A stretch of DNA of 44,497 bases, from NCBI GenBank assembly GCA_030024085.1, contig JASEJE010000005.1:72735-117231 (forward strand), in the 5' to 3' direction. Position 1 is the first letter of the stretch. Each line of letters begins with the position of its first letter. Origin of the DNA: Bacillota bacterium. Lineage in GTDB: Bacteria > Bacillota > SHA-98 > UBA4971. Shown here piece by piece: positions 8,367 to 18,163 of this stretch. The notes beneath the pieces are model-generated. The model was not told the DNA's origin. It saw only the letters and a program-made list of their open reading frames with translations, and ran no database searches. The translations under genes were made by a program, and so were the position numbers.

Positions 8367-8376
8367 CTGAAGCCGA

Positions 8377-8760
<384 letters not shown>

Positions 8761-8868
8761 TCGAAAACTACCTTCATATTGTACCACCGCCTGCCCAGCC
8801 TGTCAAACCCAGAAGCTACCATATCCCGCGGTTACCATGTCCAGCACTTGCCATAGCACCCCGCCGGC

Positions 8869-9102
8869 TCATCGTCGCAGATCCGCATGCCGTCCCATGC
8901 CGTTCGTGTTGCCGCGAGGACGCCCGTTGACTGCATCGATGAACGTGACGAAATCGACCCACCCTCTCTTCAGTATCCCGTAAACCACGGCCGGGTCTAC
9001 CCGCGCATATTCGTGGACGCGAACCGATACGGCCACGGTAAACAGATGCCGGGTCTTGAACCCAGGCCCCGCCCGTGGGACGACCTCGCAGCTTGCCAGC
9101 AC
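8869..9102 (-). CDS. Small hypothetical protein, doubtful
   Basis: 77 codons between RNase HI and rnpB, same strand. The predicted product contains a reasonable-looking stretch (HLFTVAVSVRVHEYARVDPA, then GILKRGWVDFVTFIDAVNG). No family is recognised, and a GAGGAG sits 15 bases upstream of the ATG. It may be a small gene, the remnant of one, or chance coding in high-GC DNA. Confidence 0.3.
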   Translation of the reverse strand: MLASCEVVPRAGPGFKTRHLFTVAVSVRVHEYARVDPAVVYGILKRGWVDFVTFIDAVNGRPRGNTNGMGRHADLRR

Positions 9103-9138
9103 ATGGCGGGACAGACGGCTCCTCGTTCAGGCTCGATG

Positions 9139-9573
9139 TCAAGTGTCTGCGGCGTCGATACCCATGTTGGCAAGCTCGTCGGCCCGGGCGTTCATGCCCC
9201 GCTGCACATGCGTCACGCGGCACGACTCGAAGCTGCGTCTCAGCTTCTGCACCCTCGCCACCAAGGGACGCAGCCGGTCCGACTTCACGGCATATTGCCC
9301 TGAGATCTGCCTCGCCACGAGCTCGCTGTCCACGTACACCCGCACCCTGCGCGCCCCGAGCCCTTTCGCCCGCTCGAGCGCCTTCGCGAGCGCCATGTAC
9401 TCGGCCTCGTTGTTCGTGGCCGTGCCGATCCCCTCGCTTATCTCCGCGACCACGTTCCCGTTCTCGTCAAGGAGCACCGCGCCGATCCCCGCAGGGCCTG
9501 GATTGCCCCTCGAGGCGCCATCACTGTATATGATTAGCTCGCAACCTGTACCAACTTGCAAGTAGTCGTCCAC
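9139..9573 (-). CDS. rnhA: Ribonuclease HI family protein
   Basis: Cleaves the RNA strand of RNA-DNA hybrids. The catalytic set is visible: Asp in YSDGASRGNPG, Glu in TNNEAEYMAL, Asp in VYVDSELV and Asp in NARADELAN. The start is uncertain: GTG 9573 has AAAGGA at 5 bases, GTG 9576 is next to it, and a longer start at 9597 lacks a ribosome site. The product of about 144 residues is the compact bacterial/archaeal type without a basic hybrid-binding domain. It follows the zinc-ribbon gene and precedes rnpB. Confidence 0.9.
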   Translation of the reverse strand: MDDYLQVGTGCELIIYSDGASRGNPGPAGIGAVLLDENGNVVAEISEGIGTATNNEAEYMALAKALERAKGLGARRVRVYVDSELVARQISGQYAVKSDRLRPLVARVQKLRRSFESCRVTHVQRGMNARADELANMGIDAADT

Positions 9574-9760
9574 CACGTTCCTTTCAGCATCTCCCACGGC
9601 TCAAGAACAGCACCACAGAGAATGCGGTAGGAGACTCGAGCCTTCAGGCAACAATAGCTGACATCCCGGCCTCTCCCACAATATCGCGCAACCGACAGAG
9701 AGCATGCCGGCCGCCAGGCTCAGACTGGCACACCTCCGGCCGCTCGCCCGAGTAGCTCGA

Positions 9761-10474
9761 TCACCCGACCCAGCAGAGAATCCTGCCACAGCTCTCGCAC
9801 CTGACCACCTGGTCGTTGGGCCTTGCTCGGGACGCGAGCGACGCTGGCAGGACCACGTGGCACCCGCCGCATATCCCGCCCTGGACGGGGGCCACCGCGA
9901 CGCCCCCCTTGTCCTTTACGAGTTGCTCATACTTCAAGAGCAACGCCCCGGAGACCTTCGCTGCGAGCGCCTCGCGTCGTTCCGTGATGCCCGATATCTC
10001 GGACTCTATCTCCGACACCCTGGTGTCACGAGCGCTCTTCAGCCTCTCGAGGTTCGATGCACCCTGGTCTATCTCCTCACCCGTCGACTTCGCCTGGGCC
10101 TCCAGAGCCTCGCTCTCCTCCATGTAGGCGATGATCCGATCCTCGAGCTTGGCCTTGCCTGCCTCCAGCATCTTGAGTTTTCCCCGCATGCCCTCGATCT
10201 CCCTCGGATTGGTGACCACGCCCCCGTACAGTTTCCTGGAAATGGCCTCGATCGCTGCCGCCGTTTCCTTCAGGCTCCATTCCACTTCCTTCTGCTCTTT
10301 ACGACAGCGCGCAAGCCTTGCATTTGCATCTGCAAGGCTCGCGCGCAGCGCCCTCAGAGTGGCCTCGAGGTCTTCGATCTCCTTCCGGACAGGCAGTCCT
10401 GCAAGCGTCTTTGCCAACTCCCGTATCTGCATGTCCATCCCCTGGAGTTCGAGGAGCAACTGTATCTCCGTCAT
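9761..10474 (-). CDS. Coiled-coil protein with C-terminal C4 zinc ribbon
   Basis: About 237 residues. Residues 1-170 are charged helical heptads typical of a long antiparallel coiled coil, with the family loop LYGGVVTNPREIEGM near residue 85. The C-terminus has two CxxC knuckles (GGICGGCHV and CESCGRILC) forming a zinc ribbon. This is the family often annotated 'C4-type zinc ribbon domain protein' and commonly found near RNase HI; its function is not established, with nucleic-acid binding inferred. ATG 10474 is preferred, since AAGGGA lies 9 bases before it and only 3 before ATG 10480. Confidence 0.85.
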   Translation of the reverse strand: MTEIQLLLELQGMDMQIRELAKTLAGLPVRKEIEDLEATLRALRASLADANARLARCRKEQKEVEWSLKETAAAIEAISRKLYGGVVTNPREIEGMRGKLKMLEAGKAKLEDRIIAYMEESEALEAQAKSTGEEIDQGASNLERLKSARDTRVSEIESEISGITERREALAAKVSGALLLKYEQLVKDKGGVAVAPVQGGICGGCHVVLPASLASRARPNDQVVRCESCGRILCWVG

Positions 10475-10548
10475 AGGCATTATTCCCTTCGCGCTATTGT
10501 GTAAGCCTCGAGGGAGTGACCGCGTGCATCGTCACGTTCTATGCTACT

Positions 10549-10731
10549 CTAGCTTCTTGTCGCCCCCAGGAGATCCTTGTAGGTTTCGATGTCCATGCCC
10601 ACCTCGGTGCGCTTGGCCTGCACATCTGTACCGTTTTTCTTTGCACAGTCAACGCATCGTTTCGTGGTCGGCAGAATCTCGAGCCTCGCCTTGGGGATGA
10701 CCTTGCCACATATCTCGCACTTTACGACCAT
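10549..10731 (-). CDS. Mini DksA/TraR-type zinc-finger protein
   Basis: 60 residues consisting almost entirely of a four-cysteine finger: CEICGKVIPKARLEILPTT then RCVDCAKK, the signature of the TraR/DksA C-terminal zinc finger. It lacks the coiled-coil tip that in DksA reaches the RNA polymerase secondary channel, so it is only the finger module. ATG 10731 has GGAGAAAGG upstream; the longer frame to 10812 adds unconserved basic residues. First gene of the minus-strand group running to rnpB. Confidence 0.8.
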   Translation of the reverse strand: MVVKCEICGKVIPKARLEILPTTKRCVDCAKKNGTDVQAKRTEVGMDIETYKDLLGATRS

Positions 10732-10812
10732 CCTTCTGGGCCCCTTTCTCCTCCGGTCTGCCGTTCCCGCTGGCCTCAAGATCCCGATGCCGGAGCATCC
10801 CTGCTGTCGCAT

Positions 10813-11068
10813 CAGGCCCCGGCAGGCACGGGCCGCCTTCTCCGTTACTATAGTTATTTCTACACCGCGTTTTCAGTTCCTGCACGGTTCCCGCACCCGT
10901 CCGGCTGACCCGAAAGGCCCCGAATGTCAAAGCCGCTGCTGCAAGAACACCAGGAACCCGGGGCGTGGTTCCCCGCCAGCGCGGGGCCGGCGCAAGGATC
11001 TTCAATGGAACCACAGGATGGCGCAAGCAATCGCACGGGTGGCCCGCACACAACGCAGACAACAAGTA
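10813..11068. other. Intergenic region between mini-DksA gene and tRNAs
   Basis: About 255 bases. On the minus strand a TTGACA occurs near 10930 but no matching -10 is evident at the right spacing. Nothing else recognised. Confidence 0.3.
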
Positions 11069-11091
11069 GAGCGGGCGTATCCCGCCCGCTC
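11069..11091 (-). terminator. Terminator of the tRNA pair
   Basis: Minus strand GAGCGGGCG and CGCCCGCTC form a 9-bp stem around a 5-base loop, followed by TACTTGTTGT, 8 bases after the CCA end of the second tRNA. Confidence 0.7.
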
Positions 11092-11099
11092 CGAAAACA

Positions 11100-11174
11100 T
11101 GGTGGGCCCACCTGGGATCGAACCAGGGACCGACCGGTTATGAGCCGGTTGCTCTACCGCTGAGCTATAGGCCC
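11100..11174 (-). tRNA. tRNA with CAU anticodon (tRNA-Ile2 or elongator tRNA-Met)
   Basis: 75 nt with encoded CCA. Acceptor stem GGGCCTA pairs with TGGGCCC, discriminator A. Anticodon loop CTCATAA, T-arm GGTTCGATCC. It is not the initiator, because position 1 pairs with 72 and the anticodon stem lacks three consecutive G-C pairs of initiator type. A CTCATAA loop occurs in both tRNA-Ile2 (where TilS makes lysidine at C34) and elongator Met; the sequence alone does not decide. Confidence 0.9.
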
Positions 11175-11180
11175 GAAAAA

Positions 11181-11255
11181 TGGCTCCCCGGGCAGGACTC
11201 GAACCTGCAACCTACCGGTTAACAGCCGGCCGCTCTACCATTGAGCTACCAGGGA
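11181..11255 (-). tRNA. tRNA-Asn (GTT)
   Basis: 75 nt with encoded CCA. Acceptor stem TCCCTGG pairs with CCGGGGA (one T-G wobble), discriminator G. D-arm GTAGCTCAATGGTAGAGC, anticodon loop CTGTTAA, T-arm GGTTCGAGTCC. First of a two-tRNA unit; 6 bases separate it from the CAU tRNA. Confidence 0.95.
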
Positions 11256-11278
11256 ACAAAACCTGATTCACATTAGCT

Positions 11279-11307
11279 ATTATACATGCGTACCGCCACC
11301 CGGTCAA
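11279..11307 (-). promoter_or_regulatory. Sigma-A promoter of the tRNA pair
   Basis: Minus strand TTGACC (11307-11302), 17-base spacer, TATAAT (11284-11279), 24 bases before tRNA-Asn. Confidence 0.85.
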
Positions 11308-11358
11308 GAGGCAGACGCCGCGAAAATCCGCGCGCCGCCCCCGCCCGGTTCCTGGGGC

Positions 11359-12495
11359 TCACTCCAGGTAGTCCTTGAGTTTCTTGCTCCGGCTCGGATG
11401 CCGCAACTTCCGGAGAGCCTTCGCTTCGATCTGACGGATCCTCTCGCGGGTGACCCCGAACACCTGCCCTACCTCCTCGAGGGTGCGAGACCGGCCGTCG
11501 TCAAGGCCGAACCGCAGGCGCAACACTTTCTCTTCCCTGGGAGTGAGCGTGTCGAGGACGTCCTCGAGTTGCTCCTTGAGCAGATGGAACGACACTGCGT
11601 CAGCAGGGGCCAGCACGTCCTCGTCTTCGATGAAATCCCCAAGATGGCTGTCCTCTTCCTCGCCGATAGGCGTTTCGAGAGAAACGGGCTCCTGCGCCAC
11701 CTTCATGATCTCCCGGACCTTATCCTCGCTCATATCCATGGCCTTCGCCGTCTCTTCTATCGTAGGTTCTCGGCCATACTCCTGCACGAGCTGCCTTTGT
11801 ACCCGGACGAGCTTATTGATTGTCTCAACCATGTGGACGGGAATCCGTATGGTCCTCGCCTGATCGGCGATGGCGCGGGTAATCGCCTGCCGGATCCACC
11901 AGGTTGCGTACGTACTGAACTTGTATCCCTTCCGGTAGTCAAACTTCTCGACCGCCTTCAGGAGACCAAGGTTGCCTTCCTGGATAAGGTCGAGGAAGAG
12001 CATACCGCGACCGACGTAACGCTTGGCGATGCTCACCACGAGCCGGAGGTTTGCCTCGGCGAGCCTGCGCTTGGCCTGCTCGTCGCCCCTTTCGATCCTT
12101 TTCGCAAGCTCGATCTCCTCCTCAGCGGTAAGAAGCGGGACCCTCCCGATCTCCTTGAGATACATCCTGACCGGGTCGTCCACGCTTATGCCTTCGGGGA
12201 CGGAGAGATCTATCTCCACGTCTTCGTGAACTATCGCATCCCCGTCCGGACCATCGGGCCCTTCAGATTCTACGGCCTCCTCAGGCGCATCGTCGGCTTC
12301 CCCGTCTCCCGGCTCGGGCACAACATCTATGCCCATTTGCCCGAAGGCCTCGTAGATGTCATCTATTTGCTCGGGAGAGAGCTCCACGTTCTGGAGGGCG
12401 TCCATTATCTCTCTATAGGTAAGCGTGCCCTTCTTTCTACCAAGCTCGATGAGCTCCCTCAACTCGGGTACGTCAGGCTGCCCAGGCTTCGTCAT
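11359..12495 (-). CDS. rpoD: RNA polymerase primary sigma factor (RpoD/SigA)
   Basis: 378 residues, the short Bacillota type without the long non-conserved insert. Region 1.1 is at the N-terminus, followed by an acidic linker ([17 protein letters not shown]), region 1.2 ([16 protein letters not shown]), regions 2.1-2.4 ([34 protein letters not shown]), region 3 ([13 protein letters not shown]) and region 4 with the -35 helix ([20 protein letters not shown]). ATG 12495 is chosen because GGAGGG lies 7 bases before it; the ATG at 12501 is directly against the ribosome site. It follows dnaG by 114 bases, the usual macromolecular synthesis arrangement. Confidence 0.97.
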   Translation of the reverse strand: MTKPGQPDVPELRELIELGRKKGTLTYREIMDALQNVELSPEQIDDIYEAFGQMGIDVVPEPGDGEADDAPEEAVESEGPDGPDGDAIVHEDVEIDLSVPEGISVDDPVRMYLKEIGRVPLLTAEEEIELAKRIERGDEQAKRRLAEANLRLVVSIAKRYVGRGMLFLDLIQEGNLGLLKAVEKFDYRKGYKFSTYATWWIRQAITRAIADQARTIRIPVHMVETINKLVRVQRQLVQEYGREPTIEETAKAMDMSEDKVREIMKVAQEPVSLETPIGEEEDSHLGDFIEDEDVLAPADAVSFHLLKEQLEDVLDTLTPREEKVLRLRFGLDDGRSRTLEEVGQVFGVTRERIRQIEAKALRKLRHPSRSKKLKDYLE

Positions 12496-12609
12496 CCTCA
12501 TCCCTCCTTTCCGACGCCATCCGCCGGGTGCGACTCCGGCCATGGCAGCTCAATCTCGCGGCCCCGCGCTCGCTGTTGCGTGCGTCTTGAGCCGTCAGGC
12601 TCGCGGTGC

Positions 12610-14556
12610 TCACCCGATTCCAGAAAACGGCTGAAACTCCTTCGAGAGCCTCGCCCGGAGGCTCCCAAGCTCCGCCAACAATGCTCTTGATCTCTCCATC
12701 TCTCCTGTGCCACCGAGGGACGCAAGCTCCCGTTCGACCTCGCGTATCCTGTCCCTCAGGCTGTGTTCCCGCAGGACACTCAGGCAATCCTGGGCCATCC
12801 TCGACGGATCGCCCTGCCCCTCGCCGGCCTGTCCGAGGAATATCCCGGCGGCGTACCGGCGAGTCTCCTCGTTATCGAGCGCGGCCATAACCCTTGTCGG
12901 TTCCACCGCGTCGCCACCGGCCCCGCCTTCGGCTTCAGCGCGGGTTCCAGACCCGGACCTGGACATGGTACCCTCCGCAACTATCGCCCTGGCTATCTCC
13001 CGGTGTCCTGGATCACGGAAGCCGTCGGCCCCGACCTGCTCGAGGACGATCCTCCGGACCTCGCCGCTCTCCGCCATGAGCCTGAGAAGCATCTTCTCGG
13101 CTTCCAGAACTTTCATCATCTCGCCTGATCTGGCAATATCATCCTCTGACTTAGTATGCCTGCTCGCGGCGTTTCTATCCCCAGACGCCCCGGACTCCTC
13201 CGGACGCACCGCGACTCGGGGCCGCCCGCCCCACCCCGGCCGTCCCGGGCGGGCACCTCCCGCACGAACGAGCGCCTCGACATCCTTGCCCAGGGCATTC
13301 GGGTCTATCTCCAGCTCGGTCGCGGCTCTACGAGTGTATTCGCTGCGCTCGACGGCGCTCTTTATGGTCGCGAGAACCATGGCCGCTTCGCGCGCCGCGC
13401 TCACCCTTCCCTCAACCGTGCCGCGGTCGCATCTCGAGATCGCCAGGTGCAGCTTGTAGTCGATGAGAGGCCTGGCATCCGTCAGCACCCGCGCGAGGGC
13501 CTCCGCGCCGCCTTTCCTGACGGTGGAGTCCGGGTCCTCCCCGGCGGGCAGGCTCGCCACCCGCACATCGAGCCTCGCTCCTGCCAGGATCTCCATGCCG
13601 CGCACCGTCGCAGCCGCCCCTGCTGCGTCGGCGTCGTAAGCGATCACAACCCGGGACGCATAGCGGCGAATGATTCGCGCTTGGTCCTCGGTGAGCGCCG
13701 TGCCCAGCGATGCGACAACGTGGTCGAACCCGTGCTGGTGGGATGCGATGGCGTCCATATAACCCTCTACGATGACAGCCGTCGACTCCTTGCGAATGGC
13801 GTCTTTTGCCAGGTGCAGCCCGTAAAGGTTCCTGCCCTTCTTGAACAGCGCGGTCTCGGGCGAGTTCAGGTATTTCGGAACGGAGTCATCCAGCACCCGC
13901 CCCCCGAACCCCAGCACCTTGCCTTGCGCATCGCATATCGGGAACATGAGCCTTGCTCTAAACCTATCGTAGTAACCACCGGCGTCTTTGCCCGGGGCAA
14001 CGAGCCCGGCATCGAGAAGCGCTTCCCTTGGAATCTTGCTTGCCGTGAGGGCCTTCAGGAGGGCGTCCCACGATGGGAGGGCATACCCAAGCCTGAACTT
14101 CCTGACGATCTCATCGCGGACACCGCGCCGCCTCACATACTCCCGAGCCGCCCCGGCCTCGGGGCTTTCCATGAGCACGCGCTGGAAATACTCGCACGCC
14201 GCCTCGTTCACCTCGTACAGGGCCCTCAGCCTTTCCCGCTCCTCCCGCGCCTCCTCTGAGTCTTCGCGGATAATTATGCCGGCCCTGTCCGCGAGGATCT
14301 TCACAGCCTCGGCAAAGCCCACGTTTTCCGTCTTCATGATGAAGCTGAACACATCGCCTCCGGCGCCACAGCCAAAACAGTGGAAGAGCTGCTTCTCAGG
14401 GGACACCACGAACGACGGCGTCTTCTCCGTGTGAAACGGGCACAGGCCCTTGTAGGTCTTGCCGGTCTGCTTCAACGCAACGTAACCGGATATCACCTCG
14501 ACGATATCGCTCTTTGCGCGGACATCGCCCAGCACGTCTTCACTATAGCCGCGCAT
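12610..14556 (-). CDS. dnaG: DNA primase
   Basis: Makes RNA primers at the replication fork; partner of the DnaB helicase. 648 residues. The N-terminal CHC2-type zinc finger has Cys39, His42, Cys60 and Cys63 (CPFH, CFGC). The Toprim core shows VEGYMDAIASHQHG and AYDADAAG. The C-terminal part (about 430-648) holds a low-complexity linker followed by the DnaB-interacting helical domain. ATG 14556 has AGGAG about 10 bases upstream. Downstream lies rpoD. Confidence 0.97.
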   Translation of the reverse strand: MRGYSEDVLGDVRAKSDIVEVISGYVALKQTGKTYKGLCPFHTEKTPSFVVSPEKQLFHCFGCGAGGDVFSFIMKTENVGFAEAVKILADRAGIIIREDSEEAREERERLRALYEVNEAACEYFQRVLMESPEAGAAREYVRRRGVRDEIVRKFRLGYALPSWDALLKALTASKIPREALLDAGLVAPGKDAGGYYDRFRARLMFPICDAQGKVLGFGGRVLDDSVPKYLNSPETALFKKGRNLYGLHLAKDAIRKESTAVIVEGYMDAIASHQHGFDHVVASLGTALTEDQARIIRRYASRVVIAYDADAAGAAATVRGMEILAGARLDVRVASLPAGEDPDSTVRKGGAEALARVLTDARPLIDYKLHLAISRCDRGTVEGRVSAAREAAMVLATIKSAVERSEYTRRAATELEIDPNALGKDVEALVRAGGARPGRPGWGGRPRVAVRPEESGASGDRNAASRHTKSEDDIARSGEMMKVLEAEKMLLRLMAESGEVRRIVLEQVGADGFRDPGHREIARAIVAEGTMSRSGSGTRAEAEGGAGGDAVEPTRVMAALDNEETRRYAAGIFLGQAGEGQGDPSRMAQDCLSVLREHSLRDRIREVERELASLGGTGEMERSRALLAELGSLRARLSKEFQPFSGIG

Positions 14557-14589
14557 TGCGCCAGTTCTCCTCGCCACACCCCAAGTCAA

Positions 14590-14695
14590 CGAGACGCGTT
14601 CGTTGTAGTTCCTCTTTCGCCACTACGGGCGTTTTTCCTCTTTTGCCAGACGCGCCCGCCCAAAGAAAGCCGCCGTCCCGAGACTGCGCGTGTCC
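14590..14695. other. Upstream region of dnaG
   Basis: About 100 bases up to repeat copy B. A TTGACT is present on the minus strand near 14585-14590, but I cannot pair it with a convincing -10. Confidence 0.3.
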
Positions 14696-14904
14696 AAGTA
14701 GATCGCCACAAGTTCGCGCTACTTCTCAGTGGGTGAGTCCTGTCCATGGTTGCCGGTGTTGCCCTCCGGGGACGGCGCGCTTGCGGCGCGCCTTGTTCGA
14801 ATTTGGCGCCTACAGCTAGCCAAATTCCAGGCGCCCCGCCCTAGCAAGCACCGGCAACCCCAACACCGTCAGGGAAGATGGCGCAAACTTATGGCGCCAT
14901 ACTT
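14696..14904 (+). repeat. Palindromic MITE-like repeat, copy B
   Basis: Complete copy between ppdK and dnaG, beginning AGTAGATCGCCAC and ending GGCGCCATACTTA. The right flank keeps TA followed by G; on the left the TA has become CA, preceded by C. Central palindrome GAATTTGGC...GCCAAATTC is intact. Orientation defined with the AGTAGATCG end first. Confidence 0.88.
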
Positions 14905-15246
14905 AGTGGATCGCCCCTCCCGCACGGTCCCGGACTGCAGGAAAACCGGCATACACGGTTCGACGGACTCCGCCAAAATCCTGCCTCGTACTGAAGATTT
15001 CGCATGAGGGTTACGGCCTACCGGATCACGTGTTCGCATATACGATAGTATAACATAGTTAGACTAGTATATGCCCGAAAATTCAATCGGGTGCGACAAA
15101 CAGGCTGATAGACAGCGTGCGGTCCCGCGTTCAAGACCGTTCCTCCGCACCGTTCCCCCGCATCGTTCCCGGCACGGCTCGCCGGCGGGGTTCCCCTGCA
15201 CGGCTCCCCTGCGCCTTCGGGTCCGGTCGCCCGCCCACGGCAAGCA
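14905..15246. other. Intergenic region between repeat B and ppdK
   Basis: About 340 bases. An AT-rich patch at 15030-15075 (ATACGATAGTATAACATAG) is unusual for this GC-rich DNA and could hold promoter elements; no hexamer pair is convincing. No gene is seen. Confidence 0.3.
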
Positions 15247-15282
15247 GGCGCCCCCGCACGCCTCAAGCGTCGCGGGGGCGCC
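15247..15282 (-). terminator. Strong hairpin after ppdK
   Basis: GGCGCCCCCGC (15247-15257) and GCGGGGGCGCC (15272-15282) form a perfect 11-bp stem, 50 bases beyond the ppdK stop codon. No T-run follows, so the terminator label is an inference. Confidence 0.5.
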
Positions 15283-15333
15283 ATCGACTGCCACCTCATT
15301 GCACAGGGTGCCGCTGGCGGGAGCTTCCGTTTC

Positions 15334-18036
15334 CTACGCTGTGGTGTATTCCTCCACGCGACCGGCCTTCCCCTTCCCTTTCCTCGGGTTCCTGATCTCG
15401 GCCTGCGCAGCGGCAAGCCTTGCGATCGGCACGCGGAAGGGCGAGCAGCTCACATAATCGAGGCCAGCATCGTGGCAGAATTCAACAGACGAGGGGTCGC
15501 CGCCGTGCTCGCCGCATATACCCACCTCGAGCTCGGGCCTCGTGCGCCTGCCGCGTTCCACGGCGATCTTGACGAGTTCGCCGACGCCCTTCCGATCCAG
15601 CACCTCGAATGGGTTGTGCTCCAGGATGTTGTGTTCGAGGTAGTAGGGCAGGAACTTGCCCTCCGCATCGTCACGCGAGAAGCCGAAGGTGGTCTGCGTG
15701 AGATCGTTGGTGCCGAAGGAGAAGAACTGGGCCTCCCTCGCGATCTCGTCGGCCGTGAGGGCCGCCCTGGGAAGCTCGATCATGGTGCCGACCATGTACT
15801 CGAGCTTTACGCCGTATTTCTCCATGGTCTCCTTCGCGACCCGCTCCACCACCTCGCGCGCTATCTCGATCTCCCTGACGTGCCCGACCACCGGGATCAT
15901 GACCTCCGGGAAGACCTTGTATCCTTCCTCCGTCAACTGGCAGGCGGCTTCGAAAATGGCCCTTGCCTGCATTTCGTTGATCTCCGGGTAGGTTATGCCG
16001 AGGCGGCATCCCCTGTGCCCGAGCATGGGGTTGAGCTCGCGGAGCTTGTCAACGCGCGCAAGGAGCGCCTGCTTCTTCTTGAGTTCCTCCGGATCCGCCC
16101 CCTGGATCTTCATCTTCGTGACCTCGACGAGAAGCTCCTCGTGGCTCGGAAGGAACTCGTGGAGCGGCGGGTCGAGGAGCCTGATGATGACCGGATAGCC
16201 GGCCATGGCCTTGAGGATCCCGCGGAAGTCCTCGACCTGGAAGGGAAGCAGCCTGTCGAGGGCCGCCCGCCGCGCCTCGGTGGTTTCGGCCAGGATCATC
16301 TCCTGCACCACGGGCACCCGCTCCTCCCCGAAGAACATGTGCTCCGTGCGGCAGAGCCCGATGCCCTTCGCCCCGAACTTGAGCGCCGTCTCGGCGTCAT
16401 GCGGCGTGTCGGCATTCGCCCTGACCCCGAGGGCCTTGACCTCGTCGGCCCACTCCATGAGCGTGGCGAAGTCGCCGCCGATTGTCGGGTCGACGAGGGG
16501 CGCCTGGCCCAGGATGACCCGACCCTGCGTCCCATCCAGGGTTATGACGTCGCCTTCCTTCACGACCACGTCGCCCACGCGGAAGATCCTTGACGCCTCG
16601 TCCACGGTGATGGCCTCACAGCCCGTGACAGCAGGCGTGCCCATGCCCCGCGCCACGACCGCGGCGTGGCTGGTCTTGCCGCCCCTGCTCGTGAGGATGC
16701 CCTGGGATGCAGCCATCCCGTGGATGTCGTCGGGCGAGGTCTCCTTCCTCACGAGGACAACCTTTTCGCCCGCCGCGCCCCGCTCCGCCGCGTCATCCGC
16801 GGTGAACACTACGGCGCCGACCGCTGCGCCCGGAGACGCCGCAACGCCCGTTGCGATGACCTGCACCTTGGCCTTGGGATCGATCATCTTGTGGAGGAGC
16901 ATGTCGAGCTGAGCAGGCTCCACACGCATGATCGCCTCTTCCTTCTTTATGAGGCCCTCTTTTACCATGTCCACGGCGACCTTTACAGCGGCCGCTGCGG
17001 TGCGCTTTCCGGCCCGGGTCTGCAGCATGAAGAGCTTGCCTTCCTGAATTGTGAACTCGACGTCCTGCATGTCTCGATAGTGCTGCTCGAGCTTGTCGAA
17101 GATGCCCGTGAGCTGCTTGTAGACCTCCGGCATATCCTGCTCCAGCTCGGCGATGGGCTTGGGGGTCCTGATACCGGCCACCACGTCCTCGCCCTGGGCG
17201 TTCTTGAGGTAGTCGCCATAGTATTTCTTCTCGCCGGTGCTGGGGTCACGAGTGAACGCAACTCCGGTGCCGGAGTTCTCGCCCATGTTCCCGAACACCA
17301 TCGCCTGCACGTTGACGGCGGTTCCCCAGTCGCCGGGTATGTTGTGGATCTTGCGGTAGGTTATGGCACGCGGGTTGTTCCACGACCCGAAGACGGCGTC
17401 GCGTGCCATCTCCAGCTGCTTCATGGGATCCTCGGGGAAGTCGATCCCCTTCTTCTCGCGGATGCGCGCCTTGAAGGCCTTTACGATGTCCTTGAGCGCC
17501 GCCGCGTCGAGTTCGGTGTCCAGGTGCACCCCAAGCGCCTTCTTCTTCGCTTCGAGGATCTCCTCGAAGTCGTCGTGGGACACGCCCAGCACCACGTTGC
17601 CGAACATCTGGACGAACCTGCGGTAGGCATCGTATGCGAACCGTTCGTTGCCGGTAAGCCGGATGAGGCCCTGAACAGTCCTGTCGTTGAGGCCCAGGTT
17701 GAGCACGGTGTCCATCATGCCGGGCATGGACACCCTCGCGCCCGACCTCACGGACACGAGCAGGGGCCGCTCTGCGTCGCCAAGCCTGAGGCCCATCGCT
17801 TTCTCGAGTTTCTCGAGGTTCTCCTTGATCTGCTCGTCAAGCTCGGGCGGGTACTGCCGGTCTTTCTCGTAGTAGAAGGAGCACACCTCGGTGGTGATGG
17901 TGAACCCCGGCGGGACGGGGATCCCGAGGTTCGTCATCTCGGCTATGTTGGCGCCCTTCCCTCCGAGAAGGTTCCTCATCTCCTTGCCGCCTTCAGCCTT
18001 GCCGTTACCGAAGAAATAGACGTACTTCCTGGCCAT
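15334..18036 (-). CDS. ppdK: Pyruvate, phosphate dikinase
   Basis: Interconverts pyruvate + ATP + Pi and PEP + AMP + PPi, for gluconeogenesis or PPi-linked glycolysis. 900 residues, the normal bacterial length. The N-terminal ATP-grasp domain starts YVYFFGNGKAEGGKEMRNLLG with SVRSGARVSMPGMMDTVLN. The swivelling phosphohistidine domain has GGKTSHAAVVARGMGTPAV (catalytic His). The C-terminal PEP/pyruvate barrel has GLCRTEHMFFGEER and the Cys-containing CGEHGGDPSSVEFCH. ATG 18036 has AAGGAGG about 8-9 bases upstream. It follows glyS by 127 bases and may be partly co-transcribed with it. Confidence 0.97.
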   Translation of the reverse strand: MARKYVYFFGNGKAEGGKEMRNLLGGKGANIAEMTNLGIPVPPGFTITTEVCSFYYEKDRQYPPELDEQIKENLEKLEKAMGLRLGDAERPLLVSVRSGARVSMPGMMDTVLNLGLNDRTVQGLIRLTGNERFAYDAYRRFVQMFGNVVLGVSHDDFEEILEAKKKALGVHLDTELDAAALKDIVKAFKARIREKKGIDFPEDPMKQLEMARDAVFGSWNNPRAITYRKIHNIPGDWGTAVNVQAMVFGNMGENSGTGVAFTRDPSTGEKKYYGDYLKNAQGEDVVAGIRTPKPIAELEQDMPEVYKQLTGIFDKLEQHYRDMQDVEFTIQEGKLFMLQTRAGKRTAAAAVKVAVDMVKEGLIKKEEAIMRVEPAQLDMLLHKMIDPKAKVQVIATGVAASPGAAVGAVVFTADDAAERGAAGEKVVLVRKETSPDDIHGMAASQGILTSRGGKTSHAAVVARGMGTPAVTGCEAITVDEASRIFRVGDVVVKEGDVITLDGTQGRVILGQAPLVDPTIGGDFATLMEWADEVKALGVRANADTPHDAETALKFGAKGIGLCRTEHMFFGEERVPVVQEMILAETTEARRAALDRLLPFQVEDFRGILKAMAGYPVIIRLLDPPLHEFLPSHEELLVEVTKMKIQGADPEELKKKQALLARVDKLRELNPMLGHRGCRLGITYPEINEMQARAIFEAACQLTEEGYKVFPEVMIPVVGHVREIEIAREVVERVAKETMEKYGVKLEYMVGTMIELPRAALTADEIAREAQFFSFGTNDLTQTTFGFSRDDAEGKFLPYYLEHNILEHNPFEVLDRKGVGELVKIAVERGRRTRPELEVGICGEHGGDPSSVEFCHDAGLDYVSCSPFRVPIARLAAAQAEIRNPRKGKGKAGRVEEYTTA

Positions 18037-18163
18037 GAATGGTTCAGCCTCCTTCGTTTCTGACCTTCAGTCGTGTATTGTGGTACGAACGCCGCCTGCC
18101 CCCCTCATCCCCCGCCGAGACTTGCGAGACGGGCGGGCCCGCCGGTCACGCAATCCTGTATCC

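Noticed and set aside
11100-11174. CAU tRNA as initiator tRNA-fMet
   Set aside because: Position 1-72 is a proper G-C pair and the anticodon stem lacks the three consecutive G-C pairs typical of initiators.
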